This document shows positions 1 through 7,021 of a stretch of 64,000 nucleotides of DNA, piece by piece; the first letter of the stretch is position 1; every line of letters begins with the position of its first letter. Position numbers and translations under genes: made by a program. Origin of the DNA: Chloroflexi bacterium UBA5189 (GTDB lineage Bacteria > Chloroflexota > Limnocylindria > Limnocylindrales > CSP1-4); assembly GCA_002413045.1 (NCBI GenBank), contig DHWF01000027.1, positions 34,745 through 98,744 on the forward strand, written 5' to 3'. The notes under the pieces are model-generated. The model saw only the letters and a program-made list of their open reading frames with translations, had not been told where the DNA came from and ran no database searches.

Positions 1-115
1 GGGCTGCGGGAGCGGGTTTCGCCTCGGGCGTGGGCGCGGCGAGCGACTTGCCGCAGTTACCGCAGAACTCGGCGCCGGACTCGTTGCTGGAGCCGCAGAA
101 CGGGCACGTCACCAT
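1..115 (-). CDS. zinc-ribbon protein, N-terminal fragment (runs off the window start)
   Basis: Reading the minus strand from an ATG at 115 gives a protein starting MVTCPFCGSSNESGAEFCGN, then CG and an Ala/Pro-rich stretch that runs off the window. Two CxxC knuckles 11 residues apart (Cys4, Cys7, Cys18, Cys21) make a classical zinc ribbon of the kind seen at the N-terminus of many bacterial membrane or regulatory proteins. Only 38 codons are visible, so the main domain and function are unknown. The N-terminal pattern closely matches those of the proteins at 21258 and 27814, both in or beside the injection-system locus, so this may be a third member of the same group. The start has no alternative nearby ATG. 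Confidence 0.7.
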   Translation of the reverse strand, partial: MVTCPFCGSSNESGAEFCGNCGKSLAAPTPEAKPAPAA

Positions 116-265
116 GCGGCACCGCCGGCTGCGGCGCGGGGTGCGGCGAAGACGCCCCCGGCGATCGGACGGGAGGCAGGTCCGCGGGTGATCACCACAG
201 CGGAGTCTACGGCCCGCGGAGACGCCGGATTGCCCGATCGGGCAGTCGAAGCGCCCCGGAATCGG

Positions 266-310
266 TGCCCGTTAAGCGGGCGTTCAGCGACCGGAAAGGG
301 CTGCCCGTTA
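266..310. promoter_or_regulatory. direct repeat TGCCCGTTA upstream of the LuxR regulator
   Basis: The 9-mer TGCCCGTTA occurs at 266-274 and again at 302-310, 36 bp apart, upstream of the regulator start at 385. The first copy continues as a partial palindrome (CCCGTTAAGCGGG). Paired repeats in front of a LuxR-type gene could be an autoregulatory operator, but nothing in the sequence proves binding. Confidence 0.25.
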
Positions 311-384
311 GGGTCCGCAGCAGCCGTCCAACAGGAGCGATCCGGGCAATCGAGGCGGCGGATACCGGTCAGGGAGAACGTCCG

Positions 385-1032
385 ATGGTGGCCGAACCGC
401 TTCCGTTCAACCCGTCGATCGGGGTCCATGTCTCGGCGGCCGACCCGCTGACCAAGGCCGGCATCGTCAGCCAGCTCCGGAGCGCCCAGGGCTTCATCGT
501 CAGCTCCGGCGACACGCCGCACGAGGAGGGCGTCGCGCTTGTCGTGGCGGACGACGTCACCGACGCGATCACCGCGGAGATCCGGTCCCTGCGGGCGCGC
601 GGCGTCTCGAAGGTGGTCCTGCTCGTCACGTGGGTCAACGACAAGGGCCTGCTCGCCGCCGCGGAGGCCGGCGTGTCCGGTGTCATCCGCCGGAGCGAGG
701 CGACCGCGCACAACCTGTCCGTCGCGATCCGGTCCGCGGCCGCCGGCGAGGGAACCCTCCCGCCCGATCTCCTGGGACGCCTGCTCCGACAGGTCGGCGA
801 GCTCCAGCGCCAGGTGCTGTCGCCGCGCGGGCTGACGTTCTCCGGCCTGACCGAGCGCGAGACGGCGGTCCTCCGGCTCCTCGCCGAGGGCTATGACACC
901 GCGGAGGTCGGGCGCCGGCTGTTCTACTCCGAGCGGACGGTCAAGAACATCATCCACGACGTCACGTCGCGGCTGGACCTGCGGAACCGCGCGCACGCCG
1001 TCGCGTACGCGATCCGCGAGGGCCTCATCTGA
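385..1032 (+). CDS. LuxR-family DNA-binding regulator with degenerate receiver-like domain
   Basis: The 215-aa product has two parts. Residues about 10-130 resemble a response-regulator receiver fold, with Asp residues in VVADDVTD (about 53-60). The conserved lysine loop reads VIRRSEA instead of the usual YLLK, so phosphorylation is doubtful. Residues about 153-213 are a GerE/LuxR helix-turn-helix (LTERE near 155, then VGRRLFYSERTVKNIIHDV). The ATG at 385 was chosen because AGGGAG at 371-376 sits 8 nt upstream; an ATG-less extension to 265 exists but has no better ribosome site. It lies at one edge of the eCIS locus, where Streptomyces-type loci also carry LuxR-type genes, so it is probably a pathway-specific activator. 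That role is inference from position. Confidence 0.8.
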   Translation: MVAEPLPFNPSIGVHVSAADPLTKAGIVSQLRSAQGFIVSSGDTPHEEGVALVVADDVTDAITAEIRSLRARGVSKVVLLVTWVNDKGLLAAAEAGVSGVIRRSEATAHNLSVAIRSAAAGEGTLPPDLLGRLLRQVGELQRQVLSPRGLTFSGLTERETAVLRLLAEGYDTAEVGRRLFYSERTVKNIIHDVTSRLDLRNRAHAVAYAIREGLI

Positions 1033-1235
1033 CCAGTTGGCGTCCGGTTCGGCCCCGCGGCGCATCTCGGCCATCGTCGGAGATCAATGAATGCCTGAAC
1101 GGCATCGGGCGCCTGCCTGAATGATCATCAGATCGTCCCCTATGGTCATGGCGGCATGTCCGCGGCCGTTGTATCAAGAGCACAAGGTGCTGCTCCGGGG
1201 CGAGCTCAGCGCCCGCGCGTCTGCAGAGGATCCTG

Positions 1236-2906
1236 ATGCACGAATTCGAGGCTGATCGGCTCCCGGCTGGACAACCGACTCGCGCAGCTCCGACGCGAGA
1301 CGCCACGGACAGAGGCACTGAACGCAAACCGAACGCGCCCTCGCCTGCGCTGAGCATCGGAGCCGTGTTGGCACTGCAGCGCACCGCCGGTAACCGGTCG
1401 GTCACGACGGCGTTGATCTCGAAGCGAGCATCCGCGATGCCCCACGTCGCGTCGGAGCCGGTGATCCAGCGCAAGAAGGAAGCGCGGACACCATTTGCGG
1501 GCTGGGCGGGCGAGGCTGATGTTCGCGCGACCGAGGCCGCCGCAAACACCGGCGGTCTCGTTCCCATCCAAGTGAAGCCGGACTACACCGTCGGGCAGGC
1601 AAAGCGCAAAGAGGAGCAGATGGAGAAGCTGCTTACCGTCGATCTTGGAGACTACTACCACGGTAGTACCGAGTCCGGTCAGTACAAGAAGCTCGTGGAA
1701 CTCCGTCAAGGTTATCTCGATGACGTACCACGACTGTCAGTCGCGCAGGGCGCTTATAACGACTTCGTGGTCCCCGCAACGCTGGCCGCCAAGAGCGTTG
1801 TGCAGTTCCGCACGATTCAGAGCGAACTTGGCTTCTCCGACGATGACAGTCCCGCGGGCGACCTAACGACGAAGGAGCGGGGGTCGCTCGCCAAAGGGCT
1901 CGATGAGAAGGAGTATCGCAAGCTCAACGAGACCGTCGAAAACGCACGGACGATCGCCGAGGGAAAGCGCACGGAGATTCTCGGCATTGGCCATAACCTG
2001 CAGGGCAGCATGCAGCGGAAGGCTGCGCTCTTGGCAAAGGAGGAGCAGAAGAAGGCGGAGGCCGAGAAGGCTGAGATAACGGAGAAGATCAAAGCCGTCA
2101 CTGAGGGGATCGAAACAGTCGGCAAAGTGGTCGAGGCGGTTTCTTTCGCGGGGTTCGGAGCACCGGAGGCCATCTCCGGCATCGGAGAGGCGGCAGCCGG
2201 CGAGGGCCTCGGCAAGGGGATCAAAGGCGGCCTAGAACTGGGTAGCAAGGCGACCTCCCTGCTCGGCATGAGCGTCGAGTTCATCATGACCCAGCGGTAC
2301 AAGGAAGAACTCGACCGCGCACAGACGCACATCATGGAAGCGCAGGCAGCGGTCGAACATGCAAAGGCTCTTGGGGTCGAGTTCGAACACGCCGGTTGGC
2401 TGCTCCAAGCGCAGGGAGCCATGCAGGAGCTGAAGGGATTCATGGGCCAGTGGGCCCAAGCGTTGAGCGCCCGAAAGAACTACATGGCACAGTTGGGTGC
2501 CGCCACGGACAAGTCGTCCGGAAACAAGGCCGGTGGCAATGCATCGCAATACCTGGCTATGGTTGCCCAGGCTGCCGAAACCGTGTCGTTCCTCGACTCG
2601 GCGCAGGCCGCGGCCGACAACACCATTGACACCATTCGGGCTCAGGTAACCGAGATGAGCCGACATCGAAAGGTTCCATATGCCTTCGACGAGGCGAGCG
2701 TGTTCGGAACGTCGGAACGCTACGTCGACGGCGATGGACCCGACATCGCGCAACTGCGTGCGGCCCTCGATCAGGTGGATCAATTCGCATCCGAAGGAAA
2801 GCACGCAAGTCGAACGTACAAGGACAACGTGTACCAGAAGACACGCCTCGAGGCGGCAGCCGCCGCCGCGCGCTCGGCCGAACGGTCAATGCCCGCCGCC
2901 GAATAG
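1236..2906 (+). CDS. eCIS-associated cargo-like protein with LQRTAGN motif and long helical body
   Basis: This 556-aa protein carries ALQRTAGNRSV at residues 46-56, the short motif also found near the N-terminus of the DUF4157 and metalloprotease proteins encoded nearby. A second IQR occurs at residues 77-79. The rest is mostly helical, with Glu/Lys-rich stretches around 230-290. A glycine-rich small-residue segment (about 300-350) could be a membrane-inserting or hinge region. No catalytic motif is recognisable. The start ATG has AGAGGA 5 nt upstream. Base composition is unlike the neighbours: 1681-1740 contains 30 G/C of 60, against roughly 70% around it. That fits a recently acquired or fast-evolving cargo gene. 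Its function is unknown; cargo is an inference from motif and position. Confidence 0.75.
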   Translation: MHEFEADRLPAGQPTRAAPTRDATDRGTERKPNAPSPALSIGAVLALQRTAGNRSVTTALISKRASAMPHVASEPVIQRKKEARTPFAGWAGEADVRATEAAANTGGLVPIQVKPDYTVGQAKRKEEQMEKLLTVDLGDYYHGSTESGQYKKLVELRQGYLDDVPRLSVAQGAYNDFVVPATLAAKSVVQFRTIQSELGFSDDDSPAGDLTTKERGSLAKGLDEKEYRKLNETVENARTIAEGKRTEILGIGHNLQGSMQRKAALLAKEEQKKAEAEKAEITEKIKAVTEGIETVGKVVEAVSFAGFGAPEAISGIGEAAAGEGLGKGIKGGLELGSKATSLLGMSVEFIMTQRYKEELDRAQTHIMEAQAAVEHAKALGVEFEHAGWLLQAQGAMQELKGFMGQWAQALSARKNYMAQLGAATDKSSGNKAGGNASQYLAMVAQAAETVSFLDSAQAAADNTIDTIRAQVTEMSRHRKVPYAFDEASVFGTSERYVDGDGPDIAQLRAALDQVDQFASEGKHASRTYKDNVYQKTRLEAAAAAARSAERSMPAAE

Positions 2907-2963
2907 GGCACTCGATCCCGATTACCTGGAGGCGCCGCGCCCCCCAAGGATCGAGGGCCGGCC

Positions 2964-3686
2964 CTAGGTCGTTGTCTTCGGGGTTGCCTTCAGGGAGCTC
3001 GACCAGAGGACGGTCGCGGGTAGCAGTGCCGCCTCGCGCTGGACCTCGTTCTCGATCTGCGCATCGCGGGCGCTCTTCTCGGCCTCGAGGCGGCGCAGCG
3101 CCCGGAGCTTCCGGAAGTAGCGCAGGCGCGCGTCCGAGTAGCTGCGCAGCGCAATCACGAGGCGGGACGGCGTCGCGAACGGTCCGAGGTAGCGCTGGAC
3201 GGTGCCGTCGCCGCCGAGCTCCCAGTGGCTGCGCGGGACGATGTCGTAGCCGGCGCCCGCGGCGAGCCGGCCGGCGGACGCGGCCGACAGCCGGATCGCG
3301 TCGTCGATCATCCAGGGCAGGTCGCCGCCACCCTCGTACAGGGGCGCGCGGTCGCTCTCGCCGATCCAGGCCGCCTCGACGGGGAACGTCCACGAGAAGG
3401 CGCCGACGAGGCGCTTCGCGCTCTCGCCGGGCAGCTTCGTCCTGGTCGCGACGAGGTCGGCGCGGAGCTTGTCCACGCCGGTCTTGCCGAGCTTCTCGGT
3501 TCGGGCCGGCTGGCCGAGGACGAATGCCTCGACCCACTGGTCGACGGTCTCGACGACGACCGAGCCGGTGGCACGGAACACGTCGTTCGCGCGGTCGGTG
3601 AGCTGGCGGCTCGCCGCCCCGACCTCGGTGCGGGCGTCCCCGATCGCGTCGGTCAGGTCCGGTGTCGCGGGAACCGGGTCGCGCAT
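2964..3686 (-). CDS. hypothetical eCIS-associated protein
   Basis: The 240-aa product is not recognised. It is read from an ATG at 3686 that overlaps the stop of the DUF4157 gene by one base (TGATG), so the two are translationally coupled. The N-terminal ~70 residues look helical and amphipathic. A central part (about 100-160) contains TFPVEAAWIGES and a Gly-rich GGGDLPWMIDD segment. The C-terminal ~70 residues are strongly charged and helical, with an Arg-rich stretch around RYFRKLRALRRLEAEK. No signal peptide or membrane segment is evident. It is the last gene of the minus-strand eCIS block and converges on the cargo-like gene at 1236-2906. It could be a partner or a cargo of the DUF4157 protein. 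Confidence 0.7.
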   Translation of the reverse strand: MRDPVPATPDLTDAIGDARTEVGAASRQLTDRANDVFRATGSVVVETVDQWVEAFVLGQPARTEKLGKTGVDKLRADLVATRTKLPGESAKRLVGAFSWTFPVEAAWIGESDRAPLYEGGGDLPWMIDDAIRLSAASAGRLAAGAGYDIVPRSHWELGGDGTVQRYLGPFATPSRLVIALRSYSDARLRYFRKLRALRRLEAEKSARDAQIENEVQREAALLPATVLWSSSLKATPKTTT

Positions 3687-4411
3687 CAGCCGCTCGCGCC
3701 TGCGCCGGCTTCTTCGTCCTCTTCCTGGCCGGCCATCTCGCGCTGGACGGGCGCTTCGGCCTCTTCCTCGGCCTCCTCGAGCTGGACGGCCGTCCCGGAT
3801 CCGCCGGCCGGCGCGCTCTGGGCGGTGGCGCCGCTGAGCACCTGGTCCGCGGTCGCGTCGGCGGCTCGCTCGAACTTGTCGCCCGGGTCGCTGAGACGGA
3901 TGCCGCCCGGCGCCTCGGTGCCGTCGACGGGACCTGTGCGCTGCTGGACGACGTGGCTGAGCTCGTGAGCGATGGTTCGCTGGCCGGTCGGCGACGAAGC
4001 GTCGAAGTGGCCGCTCCGGAAGACGATGTCGCTCCCGACGGTGTACGCATTCGCGCCAACCGATTCGGCGGACTTCGACGCCTGATTGTCCGTGTGGACG
4101 CGGACGTCGCTGAAGTCCTGCCCAAAGCCGGATTCCATCGACGAGCGGACGGATTCGTCGAGCGGCGCTCCGCCGCCCTTGCCGACGACATCGTGGACGG
4201 GCGAGGACTGCTCCTCCTGCGCCACGGCCCCCTCTTCCGCAAGCATCTGGACCACGCCGGCGTTGCCCGCCAGGCGCTGGAGGTGCATCAGCGAGGCGGC
4301 GTCGTGGACGCCCATCGCTCGCGGCTGGCGAAGCGCGTCGATGGACGGCTCCGTCTTCTCCGGCGCAGGGGTGGCGCGCCGGTGCGCGACGTCGGATTCC
4401 TGTTCGAACAT
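3686..4411 (-). CDS. DUF4157 (eCIS_core) domain protein with HELSH motif
   Basis: The 241-aa protein has LQRLAGN at residues 44-50 and then a DUF4157/eCIS_core domain (about 83-160). That domain shows the family signature (PLDESVRSSMESGFGQDFSDVRVH, here split by position 83-106) and the metalloprotease-like AHELSHVVQQR, with the HExxH helix at 149-153. DUF4157 proteins are a hallmark of eCIS loci and are often fused to toxins. Here nothing toxic follows, only an acidic Glu/Ala-rich tail containing VQR. The ATG at 4411 was preferred to the GTG at 4414 because AAGGAGG (4417-4423) lies 5 nt upstream of the ATG. The stop overlaps the next gene's start. It may be a processing protease, a chaperone-like adaptor or a released effector. 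Confidence 0.85.
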   Translation of the reverse strand: MFEQESDVAHRRATPAPEKTEPSIDALRQPRAMGVHDAASLMHLQRLAGNAGVVQMLAEEGAVAQEEQSSPVHDVVGKGGGAPLDESVRSSMESGFGQDFSDVRVHTDNQASKSAESVGANAYTVGSDIVFRSGHFDASSPTGQRTIAHELSHVVQQRTGPVDGTEAPGGIRLSDPGDKFERAADATADQVLSGATAQSAPAGGSGTAVQLEEAEEEAEAPVQREMAGQEEDEEAGAGASG

Positions 4412-4513
4412 CACGTCCTCCTTGGCATGAGGAGCATCGGGGTCCCGCCCGACGTCCGCAAGATCTCGCCGGCCTTCGACGCCGTTTTCTGCCCGATCGG
4501 GAACGCCCCTCGA

Positions 4514-5251
4514 TCAGGCATCGGTAAACACGGGCGCCAGGACCGGCGAATAGAGCTGGCCGTCCCGCGGCCCGTCTGCGTCGCGGATCTGGAGCCCGAC
4601 CCAGACCTGGAACCACTCGCCGGATTTGAGCGCGATCGCATGGTCGAACGGGAGCGTCGCCGACCACCCTGGACCAGCGGTCACCCAATCGGGTCGGTCC
4701 ACGAGCTCGTCGCCGTGGCGGACCTGCTCGACGAGACGTCCAGCCCACCGGCCCAGGACGAGCCCATCGTCCCCGACGTGGATCACCCGCACGGCCACCG
4801 ACCCGAGGTTGATCTCCAGCCGGGAGTCGCCGGCGTGCTCCAGCCGCGCGGCCGATGCCGTCGCCGCGAGCGCGACTGCCGCGTGCGGGCTGTCCACGAC
4901 CTCGTCCTCGAGCAGCTTGCGGACCCCGCTGACGAGCGGACGCCACGGCTTCGGTGGCACCTCGTTGGACCCGAGCCGGATGGTCCGGCCGCCGGCCTCG
5001 AGGACCTCGGTGGCCCCGTGCCGCGGCGTCGGGATCGTGGCGTTCTCGGCGGGCGCGAGCGCATCGATCGCGGCCGTCAGCTTGCCCAGCGGCGCCTTGG
5101 CCAGCTTGCCCTCGAACGAGCCGATCGCCGGCCCGCCAATGGTCCGACGGGCCGTGAACGACCCATCGGCCCCCAGGCGCAGCTCCTCGTCGTCGCGTGG
5201 CGGCAGTCCACCCCGACGCTCGAACCGAAGCAGGACCGGCGCCGCGGTCAC
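4514..5251 (-). CDS. hypothetical protein coupled to the metalloprotease
   Basis: The 245-aa product starts at a GTG (5251) that overlaps the upstream stop by 4 nt (GTGA), so it is co-translated with the metalloprotease gene. The N-terminus (LRFERRGGLPPRDDEEL, then regular beta-like segments) loosely recalls small beta-rich inhibitor domains such as emfourin, which is encoded next to M4 proteases, but I cannot claim homology. The remainder contains alternating hydrophobic strands (LEINLGSVAVRVIHVG; WFQVWVGLQI), suggesting a second beta-domain. There is no signal peptide. It could be an inhibitor or immunity partner of the protease, or a structural accessory. About 100 nt separate it from the DUF4157 gene, which has its own strong ribosome site. 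Confidence 0.7.
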   Translation of the reverse strand: MTAAPVLLRFERRGGLPPRDDEELRLGADGSFTARRTIGGPAIGSFEGKLAKAPLGKLTAAIDALAPAENATIPTPRHGATEVLEAGGRTIRLGSNEVPPKPWRPLVSGVRKLLEDEVVDSPHAAVALAATASAARLEHAGDSRLEINLGSVAVRVIHVGDDGLVLGRWAGRLVEQVRHGDELVDRPDWVTAGPGWSATLPFDHAIALKSGEWFQVWVGLQIRDADGPRDGQLYSPVLAPVFTDA

Positions 5252-7017
5252 CGCCTCGTGACCTTCCAGTTGCCCGGCTTGTTGGCGAGCAGGATCTGGA
5301 GGAAGTCGCGGACGTGGCGCTCGGCCACCGGATGGCCGTGTGCGTTGACGCCCCCGGTGCTTGGATCCGTGCGCTCTTCCATCGTGCCCATGATGCCCTT
5401 GTTGCTGTACAGGAACGGCTCGACGACCTCCCACTCGTCCGGCGCGGCGTCGAACTGGCCGGGGATCCGGGCGGCCAGGTCGTTGCCCGTCGTCCCGGCG
5501 GGATCCTTGACCACGTGGTCACCCAGGGTGGGCGAGAAGTCCTCCCGCAGCATCTTCCCGGCATTCGCCTTCTCGTAGGCGAGTGCGACGCGCTGCGCGA
5601 AGGCGCCCTGCTTGAGGCCGTACTTGCGCACGACCGCGACGGCCCGCTTGCCGCGCGTCGCGGCGTTGCCGAGCACCCCCTTGCGCAGCTCGGCGGCAAT
5701 GACATCCGGGCTCACCGGGTCGCCCTTCTTGTTGGTCGGCGCGTCGATCTCGCCGATCGGCGGCTGCTCGCCGGTGACGATCGTGTACGTCTCCGGACCC
5801 TTGTTGTACTCGTCCTGGAGACCGAGCAGATGGCCGAACTCGTGCGGCGCGAGGCCCGGATCCTTGTCGCCGGTGTGGTAGTTCGAGGCGTCGGAGCGTG
5901 GCACCTTCTTTGCGTTCTTGGGTGTCTTGTGGACCGTGATCGTGGCGTCGGCCGGGGAGCCGGCGCCGACCACGAAGTCGAGCAGGAGGTCCTTGCCGGG
6001 CTTGCCGGGGTCCGCGAACTTGAACGTGTTCCAGACGTCGGTGATGTCGGTCTTCCACTTGCCGACCATGGGGTCCTTGGTCGCGCCGACGAACTTGATG
6101 TTCACGGTGACCTGGAGGCGATCCGGCAGGAGCCGCCACGTATGGGCGGTCTTCGTGCCGGTGATCGTGCCCTCGGCGCGCTGGCTCCAGTCGTACGAGC
6201 GACGCCCGACGGTGACCGGCCCTGCCACCGCGTCGAGCGCCGCCCACGTCCCCTTGCCGACGACCCCGGCGCTCGGGAGCGGGGGCTTCCGACTCTTCTG
6301 GAACTGGACGACGGCGAGCTTGGTCGTCTTGTCGAAGTTGCCGTGGGGCGTCAGCCAGATCGTCACGTCGGTGACGGGCACCGTGTTGAGCTTCTGCTGG
6401 AGCTCCTCGACGGCCGGACCGCGGGCCCCGAACACGAGTGTTGGATGCTTCGTCCCATCGTCCGGCGTGCCGAGTGCTTCGCCCTTGCCAGGACCGAGGA
6501 CGGTGTCCCGGCCCTGGCGGACCACCCGCGGCGCGGCCTTGTCCAGGCTCCACCACGTCCGCTTGTCGGCGATCCCGTGCGCGGGCATCGGCGGATGGGC
6601 GAGCTGGAACGCCTTGACCTTCGCCTCGGTGTCCGCATCGAACATGGCCGTGATGCGAAGGGGTGCCCCACCCGGAACGGCCGTATTCAGCTCCTGCTGG
6701 AGCTCGGCGACCTCGGTGGTCGGGCCGTCGCCGATCTTGTGGGTTGGCCGCTCCGACGCGGCCCATGGCGGCTTCTGGCCGGCGGGCTTGCCCTTCCGCT
6801 GGACATCCATCGTCCGCCGCACGAGCGTCGCGACCGCGGCGTTCCCGGCCGATCGCTGAAGACCGAGCATGGAGGCGAGCGACGGCTCGTGACCGGGGGT
6901 GCCACGTGGGTCGGAGATCACCTCGGCCGGTCGGGGACCCTCGCGCCGGTCGTGGCGAACGGAGTCGCGGGCGATCGCCGGCGGGGAGACGGCGACGGCC
7001 TGCCGGTCGCCAGGCAT
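5248..7017 (-). CDS. eCIS-associated metalloprotease with two peptidoglycan-binding domains
   Basis: The 589-aa protein is modular. Residues 51-63 carry LGLQRSAGNAAVA, the same short motif as in the DUF4157 and 1236 proteins, and VQR follows at 72-74. Two peptidoglycan-binding-1-like domains lie at about 100-160 and 198-262, each with the VxELQQxLN start and a TW near the end. The catalytic part has HEFGHLLGLQDEY, a zinc HExxHxxGxxD motif with His392, Glu393 and His396; the GLQDE arrangement is metzincin-like. It starts at ATG 7017, 4 nt after the ATPase stop. With wall-binding plus protease modules and the shared N-terminal motif, it is the best candidate effector of this locus, or a lytic helper that opens the wall. 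Confidence 0.85.
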   Translation of the reverse strand: MPGDRQAVAVSPPAIARDSVRHDRREGPRPAEVISDPRGTPGHEPSLASMLGLQRSAGNAAVATLVRRTMDVQRKGKPAGQKPPWAASERPTHKIGDGPTTEVAELQQELNTAVPGGAPLRITAMFDADTEAKVKAFQLAHPPMPAHGIADKRTWWSLDKAAPRVVRQGRDTVLGPGKGEALGTPDDGTKHPTLVFGARGPAVEELQQKLNTVPVTDVTIWLTPHGNFDKTTKLAVVQFQKSRKPPLPSAGVVGKGTWAALDAVAGPVTVGRRSYDWSQRAEGTITGTKTAHTWRLLPDRLQVTVNIKFVGATKDPMVGKWKTDITDVWNTFKFADPGKPGKDLLLDFVVGAGSPADATITVHKTPKNAKKVPRSDASNYHTGDKDPGLAPHEFGHLLGLQDEYNKGPETYTIVTGEQPPIGEIDAPTNKKGDPVSPDVIAAELRKGVLGNAATRGKRAVAVVRKYGLKQGAFAQRVALAYEKANAGKMLREDFSPTLGDHVVKDPAGTTGNDLAARIPGQFDAAPDEWEVVEPFLYSNKGIMGTMEERTDPSTGGVNAHGHPVAERHVRDFLQILLANKPGNWKVTRR

Positions 7018-7021
7018 TGGG

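Noticed and set aside
2557..5705. Long minus-strand open frames (up to 913 codons) across the DUF4157 region
   Set aside because: They are Arg/Ser/Pro-rich shadows of the real coupled genes in another frame; only the frames with family motifs, overlaps and ribosome sites were kept.
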